Below the pieces are notes generated by a model that was not told the DNA's origin, ran no database searches, and saw nothing but the letters and a program-made list of their open reading frames with translations. A stretch of DNA of 64,000 nt from Bacillota bacterium (GTDB taxonomy: Bacteria > Bacillota > Clostridia > Oscillospirales > Ruminococcaceae), in the NCBI GenBank assembly GCA_023460535.1, contig JAEWPV010000020.1:62001-126000 (forward strand). The letters run 5' to 3'. Shown here in pieces: positions 49,962 to 58,388 of the stretch (the first letter of the stretch is position 1; each line of letters starts with the position of its first letter). Both the position numbers and the translations under genes were made by a program.

Positions 49962-50468
49962 ATGGAACGAGTAAAAGTTTTAATTTCTAACAGACAAAAA
50001 AAGATAAAGATACCCACAGGCATTCGTCTGCTAATCAGACGTTGCTGCCATGCTGTACTGGAGTTTGATAAGATGGACGGTGACTATGAAATCAGCGTCA
50101 GCTTTGTGGACAATGAGAATATCCAGAGCCTCAACAGCCAGTATCGTCAAAAGGATATGCCAACCGATGTGCTTTCATTTCCCTTGGGCAGCGACGGCAA
50201 CTACGACGTTAACCAGGAAACGGGAGCTCAGATGCTTGGAGATATCGTCATTTCCATGGAAAAGGCGGTTGAACAGGCTGAATCATATGGGCATACGCTA
50301 CGCAGAGAGGTGGCATACCTAACGGTGCATTCCATGCTGCACCTAATCGGCTATGACCATGAGGATGGAGGCATCGAGATGGTGCGTATGCGCGAGAAGG
50401 AAGAAGCTGTGCTTATGAGCCTTGGGTTGCCCAGAGGCGAAAGCTATGTGTTAAACGATGAAACATAA
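49962..50468 (+). CDS. ybeY: Endoribonuclease YbeY
   Basis: A 168-residue rRNA-maturation factor. The zinc motif H-x3-H-x5-H reads HSMLHLIGYDHED near residues 127-139, with MLGDIVIS and DVLSFPL upstream as in the family. A Ser replaces the usual Gly after the first His. It takes part in 16S rRNA 3'-end maturation and ribosome quality control. Its last 11 bases overlap the start of dgkA. Confidence 0.94.
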   Translation: MERVKVLISNRQKKIKIPTGIRLLIRRCCHAVLEFDKMDGDYEISVSFVDNENIQSLNSQYRQKDMPTDVLSFPLGSDGNYDVNQETGAQMLGDIVISMEKAVEQAESYGHTLRREVAYLTVHSMLHLIGYDHEDGGIEMVRMREKEEAVLMSLGLPRGESYVLNDET

Positions 50469-50994
50469 CGAACATGGTATCAGCGGTTTTATTCGAAGTT
50501 TTCGCTGCGCAGTTGCCGGAATACTAAGCAGCGTGGTGAACGAACGCAACTTGCGCATTCATATCGTTGTCGCTGCTTATGTTTTGTATTTCTCTATATT
50601 TTATGATCTGACCCGCGGCGAGTATATCCTGCTTGGATTGACCATCTGCTTGGTGCTTAGCACCGAGATGCTCAACACGGCGATAGAGGCCGCGGTTGAT
50701 CTTGTGACCGAGGAGTACGCGCGTCTGGCAAAGGCAGCCAAGGATATTGCGGCAGGAGCTGTACTTGTTACGACTGTCTTTGCGGTTCTAGTAGGTTTTA
50801 TGCTGTTGTGGAATCCTGCCACGTTTGCTAAAATTAGTATGTATTTTGCTTCTGCTCCCATACGATCAGTACTATTGGGCTTAAGCGTTCTGTGCTCCAT
50901 ATTGTTTATACTTAAGATAGGCAGGTGGGCAAAAAAAGCCGACCAGCATTATGGCTTGAAAAACGGAGGAAGTAATGACCAACACAAAAAGTGA
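50458..50994 (+). CDS. dgkA: Diacylglycerol/undecaprenol kinase with C-terminal extension
   Basis: A 178-residue membrane kinase. The family core is present: GISGFIRSFRCAVAGILSSVVNERNLRIH, STEMLNTAIEAAVDLV and AKAAKDIAAGAVLV (metal/ATP site). In Firmicutes this enzyme phosphorylates undecaprenol. After the core (about residue 125) comes an extra portion with two hydrophobic stretches (MYFASAPIRSVLLGL, VLCSILFILKI) and a Lys/Asn tail, making it longer than the usual 120-140 residues. It overlaps ybeY by 11 and era by 20 bases. Confidence 0.9.
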   Translation: MKHNEHGISGFIRSFRCAVAGILSSVVNERNLRIHIVVAAYVLYFSIFYDLTRGEYILLGLTICLVLSTEMLNTAIEAAVDLVTEEYARLAKAAKDIAAGAVLVTTVFAVLVGFMLLWNPATFAKISMYFASAPIRSVLLGLSVLCSILFILKIGRWAKKADQHYGLKNGGSNDQHKK

Positions 50995-51868
50995 GTTTGT
51001 TGCAATAGTAGGCAAACCCAATGCAGGCAAATCCTCGCTGCTTAACAGCATCATAGGCGAAAAGGTTGCCATTGTCAGCGCTAAACCGCAGACTACCCGT
51101 ACCCGAATTACCGGCGTGCTGACAAAGGAAGAAACGCAGTATGTGTTTATCGATACCCCGGGGCTGCATAAACCCAAAACCAAGCTTGGGGAATATATGG
51201 TTAAGCAGGTTGGGGAATCGGTTGCGGATGTGGATATCGCGGTACTGGTTGTCGATTTTAAGGGCGAACCGGTGCAGGCAGAGCTTGATTTAATCGCGAG
51301 TTTTCGGGCGCAGAGCATCCCTGCAATCCTTGTGGTTAATAAGATAGACACCCTTGCACAGAAAGAGGATATCATTCCCCGCATAGACACCTACCGTACG
51401 TTATACGATTTTGCTGCGGTCGTGCCGCTTTCAGCAAAAACCGGCGAGGGGGTTGAAGTCCTATTAAAAGAGCTGAATCCCTATGCTCTGGATGGCCCGC
51501 ATTACTTCCCAGACGACGCGGTTACCGATCAGCCGGAGCGCGTGATTGCCGCAGAGATTATTCGCGAAAAACTGTTGCGCAACCTGTCAGAGGAGGTGCC
51601 GCACGGCATTGCTGTCGGCATAGAGTCAATGAAGGAGCGCGAAGACGGCAGCTTGATTGATATCGACGCCATCATCTATTGCGAGCGCGAAACCCATAAG
51701 GGTATCATTATCGGCAAAGGCGGCGCGATGCTGAAAAAGGTTGCGACCCAAGCGAGACAGGATATGGAACGCTTCTTCGATGTAAAGGTAAACTTAAAAA
51801 CCTGGGTGAAGGTTAAGGATGACTGGCGTAACCGTGACGGTCTTGTTCGCTCGTTTGGATATAACTGA
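50975..51868 (+). CDS. era: GTPase Era
   Basis: A 297-residue GTPase for 30S ribosome assembly. G1 is GKPNAGKSSLLN, G3 is DTPGLHKP, G4 is NKID, and the C-terminal KH domain carries KGIIIGKGGAMLKKVATQARQDME. Length and domain order are normal. Cytidine deaminase, which in Bacillus separates dgkA and era, is absent here. Confidence 0.96.
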   Translation: MTNTKSEFVAIVGKPNAGKSSLLNSIIGEKVAIVSAKPQTTRTRITGVLTKEETQYVFIDTPGLHKPKTKLGEYMVKQVGESVADVDIAVLVVDFKGEPVQAELDLIASFRAQSIPAILVVNKIDTLAQKEDIIPRIDTYRTLYDFAAVVPLSAKTGEGVEVLLKELNPYALDGPHYFPDDAVTDQPERVIAAEIIREKLLRNLSEEVPHGIAVGIESMKEREDGSLIDIDAIIYCERETHKGIIIGKGGAMLKKVATQARQDMERFFDVKVNLKTWVKVKDDWRNRDGLVRSFGYN

Positions 51869-52101
51869 CGCAACCAAATTGGACTGGTTTATAGACATTG
51901 CACAAAGGTATATCATGCTGTTTTGTAAACAACCACAAGATATGGTCCACATTACCTCACATATAATTCTATTAGGTGGCAACAATCTTAATACATCATC
52001 TTTCAGGCGCCATACAGCGCCCGCAAGAGTTCGTTGTATCAGATAACCCAAAGACTGCGGGAGTGTTTGCGCCTTGAAACGTCGGGAAGGTAGGGTGAAT
52101 T

Positions 52102-52263
52102 GTGGACAGGGAAGCTTTATGGAAGATGTTTGAAGACACCGGAAGTGTTGAGGCGTATCTCCTTTATCGGGATATCCTTGACCGGCAGGGACAGCCTGAA
52201 AGTGAGGAACCCCGCAATGCAGATATCTACGGAGGGAGTAGTGCTAAGAGCACGAGATGTTGA
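52102..52263 (+). CDS. yqzL: YqzL-like small protein
   Basis: A 53-residue frame starting GTG with AGGGTG upstream. It reads MDREALWKMFEDTGSVEAYLLYRDIL, matching the W-K-x-F-x-x-T-G-x-x-x-x-Y-L-L signature of YqzL, the tiny protein encoded between era and recO in Bacillus. The position here is the same. Its last 47 bases overlap the start of recO in another frame, so the two are probably coupled. Function unknown. Confidence 0.82.
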   Translation: MDREALWKMFEDTGSVEAYLLYRDILDRQGQPESEEPRNADIYGGSSAKSTRC

Positions 52264-52972
52264 TGAAGCGGATCGAGTGCTGACCATCCTCACCAAAGAA
52301 AGAGGCGTGGTCAGTGCTTTTGCCAATGGCTCCAAACGCATAAAAAGTAAGCTGATGGCCTCTACTCAGACCTTTGCCTATTCGCGTTTTCAGTTGTTTA
52401 AAGGAAAGGATCATTATACGGTTGACAGCGCGGAACCGATTACTGTGTTTTATGGTATTCGAAATGATGTCGATTGTCTTGCCCATGCAGGATATCTGTG
52501 CGAGCTTGCCCAAAGCCTTGCTCCTGAGGAAGACGAGGCGGAGGGCTTTTTACGTTTGCTGCTAAACTGCCTTCATTTTCTTGATAAGGGCTTGCGCGAT
52601 CCGTCTTTAATTAAAGCTCTGTTTGAGCTTAGAGCGTTGACTATGGCAGGCTACATGCCCAATCTGGTTGGTTGTGATGTTTGCGGGTGCTTTGAGGCGG
52701 ATACGATGTATTTCTACATAAACAGTGCAAAACTGGTTTGTGTGCCCTGCGCAAAGCAGCCCTTTAGTGAACAGGTTATCGAGATACCGTTCGCTGTGCT
52801 TACCGCGATGCGATACATAGTTTACAGTGAGTTTGACAAGTTGTTTGCGTTCTCTCTTACCCAGCCGAGTTTGGGGCTGCTCGCCCGTGTAGTAGAAACG
52901 TATACCCTATGCCGAATTGGACACAGCTTTAAGACTTTGGAGTTTTTAAAATCACTACCGCCAAAAGTGTAA
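52217..52972 (+). CDS. recO: DNA repair protein RecO
   Basis: A 251-residue mediator that helps RecA load during recombinational repair. The N-terminal OB fold starts QISTEGVVLRARDVDEADRV and includes VSAFANGSKRIKSK. A zinc-binding set (VGCDVCG and CVPCAKQ) lies in the C-terminal half. ATG 52217 with GAGGA 8 bases upstream is chosen over a longer in-frame codon at 52100, which lies within the yqzL-like gene. Confidence 0.93.
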   Translation: MQISTEGVVLRARDVDEADRVLTILTKERGVVSAFANGSKRIKSKLMASTQTFAYSRFQLFKGKDHYTVDSAEPITVFYGIRNDVDCLAHAGYLCELAQSLAPEEDEAEGFLRLLLNCLHFLDKGLRDPSLIKALFELRALTMAGYMPNLVGCDVCGCFEADTMYFYINSAKLVCVPCAKQPFSEQVIEIPFAVLTAMRYIVYSEFDKLFAFSLTQPSLGLLARVVETYTLCRIGHSFKTLEFLKSLPPKV

Positions 52973-53037
52973 CAGAAGCTTTTGCGGCAGTAACGGATGC
53001 TCTTTTAATAGAGCGATGATAGAAAGGGATAAACCAT

Positions 53038-55419
53038 ATGCTGGATGTAAAGAAGCATTATGCCGCACTGGAGTTGCCCAAGGTACTGGCACTGTTGGGC
53101 GAAGAGACCATGTGCGCCGATACATACCAAATGGCAGTGGAGCTCATGCCATCCACCGACTATAATACCGTATCGATTGAGCTGGATAAGGCAAACGATG
53201 CGTATATGCTGCTCAAACGGTTTGGCGCCCCCGCTCTTTCGGGAGTCCACAACCCAAAGAGCTGTTTGCGTCGGGCCGCTGCCGGAGGCGTGCTATCGAT
53301 GGGCGAGTTGCTTACCGTCGGGGCAGTTTTGCGTGGCGTGCGTGGCGTGCTGGAGTGGCGAAAACACTGCGAGGGCATACAAACCACGCTTGATTTTTTA
53401 TTTGAATCGCTTGTACCCAATAAGCAGGCAGAAGACGCAATCTTCTCTTCGATACGCTCGGAGGAGGAGATGGACGACAACGCAAGCCCCGAACTTGCAG
53501 ATATTCGCAGAAGGATAAAGCAGGCGGGCGTAAAAGCAAGAGAATTACTTGACCGGATGGTACGCTCGCAAACCTACCAGAAATATTTACAAGAGACCAT
53601 CGTCACGCAACGGGACGGTCGGTTTGTTCTGCCGGTGAAGGCGGAGTATAAAAATGAGATTAAGGGTCTTGTTCACGATACGTCCGCAAGTGGCGCAACA
53701 CTATTTATTGAACCGATCGGGGTTGTGGAGGCAAATAACGAGATTCGTGTGCTTGAAAACAAGGAACGGGCTGAGATTGACCGAATCCTTGCGACACTTA
53801 GCGCAATGTGTGCTGAGTGCGCCGACGATACTTGCTCAAGCTTTGATTGTATGCTTGATATTGATTTATATTTTGCAAAGGCTCGCCTTGCGGATAAGCT
53901 GCGTGCCTCAAAACCTGGTCTTACCACCGACGGGATTATCGAGCTGCGGCAGGCAAGGCATCCGCTTATCGCTCGGGACAAGGTTGTTCCGACGGATATT
54001 CGCCTGGGCAAAGAGTTTGACACACTCGTCATCACCGGACCGAACACGGGTGGTAAAACGGTCGCGTTAAAAACGACCGGGCTATTGGTTCTGATGGCAA
54101 TGTGCGGGCTACTGCTGCCCTGCGCGGAGGGCAGCTCGATATCGATGTTTCATCAAGTGTTAGCGGACATTGGGGACGAACAAAGCATTGAACAGAGCCT
54201 TTCCACCTTCTCCGCACATATGACAAATATCGTATCCATCCTTGCCGAAGCAGGGGAGGGGACGTTGGTTCTGTTGGATGAGTTGGGCGCAGGAACAGAC
54301 CCCGTTGAAGGCGCGGCACTCGCTATTTCCATTCTTGATCATCTTAAATGGGCGGGTTGCAGGGTTGCCGCCACCACGCATTATGCGGAGCTTAAGATAT
54401 ATGCCCTGGAAACCGATCGCGTCGAAAATGCGTGCTGCGAGTTTGACGTAGCAACGCTTCGGCCAACCTATCGGCTTTTAATTGGTGTACCCGGACGTTC
54501 CAATGCCTTTGCCATTTCTCAGCGTTTGGGGCTGGAAGGCTCGATTATTGACCGCGCCAGGCTGTTGGTGTCCAGCGATAAAACACGGTTCGAAGACGTG
54601 GTATCAGGGTTGGAACAGAACCGTCAGGAGTATGAGCAAAAGATGGAGCAGGCGCGCGAACAGCTTGAGGAGGCTGCCAAGGCAAACGCGCAGATTCAAA
54701 ATCACCGCAAACAGCTGGAACAGCAGAGAGAGAAAGAGCTGGAACGCGCAAGGCGTGAGGCGAAAAATGTAGTGGAGCACGTTCGTTATGAGGCCGGCCG
54801 ACTGATGGAGGAACTCGCAGAGCTGAAAAAGCAAAAAGACAGCGAAGATTTCTCCCGCCTAGCGGCAGAGGCGAGGGCTCAGTTTAACTCGCGAATATCA
54901 AAATTATACGATAAGGCAGACCCCGTAACAAAACGGCTTGATGAACACTATGTACTGCCTCGCCCATTACAGGAGGGCGACACCGTGCTGCTCGCTGATG
55001 TGGAGCAGGAAGGTGTTGTTGTGCGTACCATCGACAAGGATGGAATGGTGGTTGTTCAGGCGGGCATATTAAAAACCAAAACCCCGTTGTCAAATATTCG
55101 TCTTATTGAGAAGCCGACTGCGAAAAAGCAACAGGCTTCGCGTGGGCGAACGGTTCGACCAATCGAGCGCGCACAAGCAAACAACGAGATTAACCTGCGA
55201 GGAATGAATCTCGAAGAAGCGTTGCTTGCGCTTGACCGGTTTGTTGATGAATGTGTGATGATGAATATTGAATATGTCACCATTATTCACGGAAAGGGCA
55301 CCGGTGTACTTCGAAAAGGGATACAGGCACATCTTAAGTCCCATCCCTGTGTAGGAGAGTATCGTTTGGGAAGATACGGAGAAGGGGAAGACGGGGTTAC
55401 CATCGTTCAGCTTAAGTAA
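53038..55419 (+). CDS. mutS2: Endonuclease MutS2
   Basis: A 793-residue MutS2. The core and clamp domains (about 1-320) precede the ABC-type ATPase with Walker A GPNTGGKTVALKT and Walker B LLDELGAGTDPVEGAAL. A long coiled coil follows (about 515-620, Glu/Gln-rich), then a KOW-like linker and a C-terminal Smr nuclease domain (INLRGMNLEEALLALDRF, IIHGKGTGVLRKGI). MutS2 suppresses recombination and acts on collided ribosomes in Bacillus. AGAAAGGGA precedes the ATG. A perfect terminator follows. Confidence 0.96.
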   Translation: MLDVKKHYAALELPKVLALLGEETMCADTYQMAVELMPSTDYNTVSIELDKANDAYMLLKRFGAPALSGVHNPKSCLRRAAAGGVLSMGELLTVGAVLRGVRGVLEWRKHCEGIQTTLDFLFESLVPNKQAEDAIFSSIRSEEEMDDNASPELADIRRRIKQAGVKARELLDRMVRSQTYQKYLQETIVTQRDGRFVLPVKAEYKNEIKGLVHDTSASGATLFIEPIGVVEANNEIRVLENKERAEIDRILATLSAMCAECADDTCSSFDCMLDIDLYFAKARLADKLRASKPGLTTDGIIELRQARHPLIARDKVVPTDIRLGKEFDTLVITGPNTGGKTVALKTTGLLVLMAMCGLLLPCAEGSSISMFHQVLADIGDEQSIEQSLSTFSAHMTNIVSILAEAGEGTLVLLDELGAGTDPVEGAALAISILDHLKWAGCRVAATTHYAELKIYALETDRVENACCEFDVATLRPTYRLLIGVPGRSNAFAISQRLGLEGSIIDRARLLVSSDKTRFEDVVSGLEQNRQEYEQKMEQAREQLEEAAKANAQIQNHRKQLEQQREKELERARREAKNVVEHVRYEAGRLMEELAELKKQKDSEDFSRLAAEARAQFNSRISKLYDKADPVTKRLDEHYVLPRPLQEGDTVLLADVEQEGVVVRTIDKDGMVVVQAGILKTKTPLSNIRLIEKPTAKKQQASRGRTVRPIERAQANNEINLRGMNLEEALLALDRFVDECVMMNIEYVTIIHGKGTGVLRKGIQAHLKSHPCVGEYRLGRYGEGEDGVTIVQLK

Positions 55420-55423
55420 AATC

Positions 55424-55455
55424 AACAAGGGCGACGCCGCTGCGTCGCCCTTGTT
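55424..55455. terminator. Bidirectional terminator after mutS2
   Basis: A perfect 14-bp GC-rich stem, AACAAGGGCGACGC (55424-55437) with GCGTCGCCCTTGTT (55442-55455), between convergent mutS2 and the lipoprotein gene. Confidence 0.85.
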
Positions 55456-55476
55456 ACGCCAATACGTATTAACGGT

Positions 55477-55728
55477 TTACTTTGATGCAGCCGGACTTGC
55501 GGTATCTGTGCCACCCTCATCGGCATTATCCATCATATCGTCGCCTATCGATTCAACACCTTCCTCCGCAGCACTTGCTATAGAGGAAACGCCCTCGGCT
55601 ATCTCCGAAGCAACGCTGGCTACCGGACTGGGTGCGGCCGGGGATGTGGTGTTTCTATTGGTAGTACAACCCGAACACATCACAGTAAGCAATAAAGCGG
55701 CGGATAACAGTGCGATATATCGTTTCAA
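55477..55728 (-). CDS. Small acidic lipoprotein
   Basis: An 83-residue secreted lipoprotein. The signal sequence KRYIALLSAALLLTVMCSGC has the lipobox M-C-S-G-C; the mature part is rich in Ala, Ser, Glu and Asp (SIASAAEEGVESIGDDMMDNADEGG) and has no recognisable domain. TTG at 55728 is chosen as start because GGGAGGG lies 6 bases upstream; ATG 55743 overlaps that site. I do not recognise the family. Short anionic lipoproteins of this kind occur in clostridial envelopes. Confidence 0.7.
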   Translation of the reverse strand: MKRYIALLSAALLLTVMCSGCTTNRNTTSPAAPSPVASVASEIAEGVSSIASAAEEGVESIGDDMMDNADEGGTDTASPAASK

Positions 55729-55835
55729 TGTGGTCCCTCCCATAAAATATTAGTGCACATTGCTGTTTATGTGCCCTGAAACTATTTTTTACGGTTATGT
55801 GTCTTTTATACCGATAACAGTCGAAATAAAACTGC

Positions 55836-55877
55836 CTAAAAAAAGTGCTTTGCTTGCTGTTATTCAGCAAGCAAAGC
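55836..55877 (-). terminator. Terminator of the late flagellar operon
   Basis: GCTTTGCTTGCTG (55847-55859) pairs with CAGCAAGCAAAGC (55865-55877). On the minus strand ACTTTTTTTAGG follows (55836-55846), 32 bases after csrA. Confidence 0.9.
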
Positions 55878-55909
55878 CTTAAAAAAACTTTAAAAACGAC
55901 AGCTACTTT

Positions 55910-56146
55910 CTAATTAGGGGATTTTCCAAATAGTGAAATCAAGTCTTTTGAAACAACAGCCGGTTTTGAGGACGCGGCTTCCTTATTCAGTTGCTCTGTT
56001 TGAATCAGTTCGTTTCTAACTACCCGAATTTCGCGGGGCGCGTTAATGCCGATCTTAACTTTATCGCCCGACACATCAACAATCAGGAGTTCAATGTTGT
56101 CTCCAATTACGATACCCTCATTCACTTTTCTAGTGATAACCAGCAT
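55910..56146 (-). CDS. csrA: Translational regulator CsrA
   Basis: A 78-residue RNA-binding protein. MLVITRKVNEGIVIGDNIELLIVDVSGDKVKIGINAPREIRVVR is the complete CsrA beta-strand core with the RNA-contacting R-x-x-x-x-R-x-E-L region (RNELIQTEQ). In Gram-positive flagellates CsrA represses flagellin translation and is antagonised by FliW. Its start overlaps the fliW stop in TAATG. Confidence 0.96.
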   Translation of the reverse strand: MLVITRKVNEGIVIGDNIELLIVDVSGDKVKIGINAPREIRVVRNELIQTEQLNKEAASSKPAVVSKDLISLFGKSPN

Positions 56147-56583
56147 TATATAACCCCCTTTTCAGAAAACAGGGGATAGCGAATCGGGTAATCCGATTCT
56201 AAAATGCACTGCAAAGCGAGATTGTTTTTGATATTGACGACAAGCGGACTCTTAAGATTGATTGTAGAGTGTTTTGCATCCTCAGGAACAACCGCTATTG
56301 CAAAGAAGCGCAGTTCTTCGCGGCTGGTTGCATCAAGTTCTGCCATATCAGCAGCAGAAATTAACGGAGTATAGTCCTTGTAAAATAAAAACGGATCGAA
56401 TACGATAAAGCAGAGCGCACTGTTATCCGCACATTGAAGCCACATTGGCGTAATATCCTCATGCGGATAATGAATTAGGACATATCGATGATATTCTTCG
56501 AACGCTAGAATTCCTTTGGGAAAGATCAGAATGTCCTGCTCATTTATCTCCATCGTACCAAAATCTCTTGTTTCTAATTTCAC
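56146..56583 (-). CDS. fliW: Flagellar assembly factor FliW
   Basis: A 145-residue FliW, which binds CsrA and, alternatively, flagellin, so that free flagellin levels set flagellin translation. Diagnostic sequence is LIFPKGILAFEEYHRYVLI at the N-terminus and SPLVVNIKNNLALQCILES near the C-terminus. GTG at 56583 is the chosen start since GGAG lies 8 bases upstream; longer in-frame starts overlap the ribosome-binding site. csrA follows with overlapping stop and start. Confidence 0.93.
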   Translation of the reverse strand: MKLETRDFGTMEINEQDILIFPKGILAFEEYHRYVLIHYPHEDITPMWLQCADNSALCFIVFDPFLFYKDYTPLISAADMAELDATSREELRFFAIAVVPEDAKHSTINLKSPLVVNIKNNLALQCILESDYPIRYPLFSEKGVI

Positions 56584-56676
56584 GCTTATCACTCCAAACA
56601 TAAAAATAGTTGGGTAAAATAGTTCGTTTACCATAAAGGCATAAGAATACGCCTAAACGGTAAACGAATAACTAGG

Positions 56677-57300
56677 CTAAGCCTGCATATCAAAAGCGGG
56701 AGGCTGATAGTTCGGGTCGGCACTAGGCGGCACATAGATGGGACCGCCGATGTACTCTATCACCACGGACGGACGCTCGAGTACCGTCAGTTCTATGGTG
56801 GGGGGAATGAACTCAAAGCTGGGGTTTGACGACTCCCAATCGATGTCATATTCATCCATATCATATTGGATATTCAAAGTGCCGTCTTTCCACGAGATGT
56901 TAGGCTTTTGTGATGGAATAAAGCTAAGCATCGTTTCCATATCTCGGTTTAGGTAGTTTTTCGCAATCTGTGGAATCGGGTTCTCGGCTTGCGGTGTGTC
57001 CGCAAGGGTGTTGCCCTCATCTACAAACCTGGCTGTTGCCTCATACGCAATACGAATCGCTTTATCCTTCACCTCATATGTTTTGTCAAGCGGGGACATA
57101 ATGCCCGCACTCTTCATCGATTGATAGGTATCAATATTCACCTTGATGGGATCGGAGGTGATTTTGTAACCCCCTTTTTCGTGAGACATCGACAACTTTG
57201 GTATCCCCAGAGACTGTGTCCCTGAGGTATTCTTAAGTTGAGCATGGGATGTCTTAAGCTCAATCGAAATGGGTACGGTTGTGATTTTAATCAGCTGCAT
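56677..57300 (-). CDS. DUF6470 family protein (YviE-like)
   Basis: A 207-residue soluble protein in the position of Bacillus yviE, between flgL and fliW. The sequence style matches DUF6470: N-terminal ITTVPISIELKTSHAQL, then GYKITSDPIKVNIDTYQS and a C-terminal tail of Pro-rich beta segments. The function is unknown, but conserved position implies a role in late flagellar assembly or its regulation. Confidence 0.82.
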   Translation of the reverse strand: MQLIKITTVPISIELKTSHAQLKNTSGTQSLGIPKLSMSHEKGGYKITSDPIKVNIDTYQSMKSAGIMSPLDKTYEVKDKAIRIAYEATARFVDEGNTLADTPQAENPIPQIAKNYLNRDMETMLSFIPSQKPNISWKDGTLNIQYDMDEYDIDWESSNPSFEFIPPTIELTVLERPSVVIEYIGGPIYVPPSADPNYQPPAFDMQA

Positions 57301-57362
57301 AATACCACCACTCTTTTCCTTTTGTCAATAATCGGCTATATTATGTTAAACCTGTGATGTAA

Positions 57363-58349
57363 TTATCGCAGGTAATCGAACAATGTGTTTTGAATCAGCC
57401 TAGGTCCTATCTGAAGGCAGGTTTTGTATGCTGTTTCCTCCGCCTTATAAGCGGTTATTGCTTCGGCGGAATCAACCAGTTCAAGCCCGTTTTGCGCCTC
57501 CTGCAAGGTAAGTTTATCCGACGCAAGGCGTTCGAGGTTATGCTCAATATACTGTATGCGGTTACCAATATCAGCAACTGCCGTAAGCGTGGAACCGTGC
57601 ATCGTGTTAAGCTTATCCACATACATTCTGGCAGAATCACTGTCAAACGGCTCTTGACGTAAAAGCCCCGCTATGCTGGTCAGCGCGTCGCAAATGTTGT
57701 TTTCAAGCCCACTGGAATCCAGACCATGACCAAGAAAGTCCAGTCCGGAGGTGGAGATCTGTAGCGCGGTCTGGGGATCCAGTTTTCCGGTGACAGGATC
57801 AAACTCCAGACCAAGACCAATGTCCAGATAAACATCGCCGTTTTGAGGAAATTCGGTCACAGAAGGATCTGAGACAGCAGCGCCGTTATACAGCAGTCGT
57901 CCGGTGGCATCATCCAAAGTAAACGGTGCCTCATTTGCGGTTCCGCCAAAGATGTAACGCCCCGCAAACGAGTTGTTCATCGTTTTGATAATCTCATCAC
58001 GATAGTTTTCAATCTGCACAGCCAATACTTCACGGTCAGAGCCATTGGGGTCGTTTAATGCCTTTAGCAAAGTGGTAGAAGCGTTTTTAATGCTGTTGCC
58101 AACCGTCATTGCGGATGTTTCTGCAGAGGACAGGATGTCCTTGGCATCATTGAGGTTTGAATTGTACATATCAATACGCGCAAGCTGCCTTCTGACTAAA
58201 AACGCCTTAGATGCAGCGGCGGTGTTTTCCGAGACCTTATCAAACTTACGCCGCGTAATGGTTTGATCAAACAGCTTGGTCATGCGCTCCATACTGCTGC
58301 TGTAGTTCTTAAAAAACCTTCTCTGCGTTATGCTGTTTGTTATTCTCAT
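57363..58349 (-). CDS. flgL: Flagellar hook-filament junction protein FlgL
   Basis: A 328-residue FlgL (HAP3), forming the junction between hook and filament with FlgK. It begins with the flagellin-like helical motif RITNSITQRRFFKNYSSSMERM, contains IIKTMNNSFAGRYIFGG, and ends with the helical AITAYKAEETAYKTCLQIGPRLIQNTLFDYLR. It is exported through the flagellar apparatus with the help of FlgN. Confidence 0.94.
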   Translation of the reverse strand: MRITNSITQRRFFKNYSSSMERMTKLFDQTITRRKFDKVSENTAAASKAFLVRRQLARIDMYNSNLNDAKDILSSAETSAMTVGNSIKNASTTLLKALNDPNGSDREVLAVQIENYRDEIIKTMNNSFAGRYIFGGTANEAPFTLDDATGRLLYNGAAVSDPSVTEFPQNGDVYLDIGLGLEFDPVTGKLDPQTALQISTSGLDFLGHGLDSSGLENNICDALTSIAGLLRQEPFDSDSARMYVDKLNTMHGSTLTAVADIGNRIQYIEHNLERLASDKLTLQEAQNGLELVDSAEAITAYKAEETAYKTCLQIGPRLIQNTLFDYLR

Positions 58350-58388
58350 ATTCTACTTACCCCCGTACAAACCGGGTAACACGTAGGT

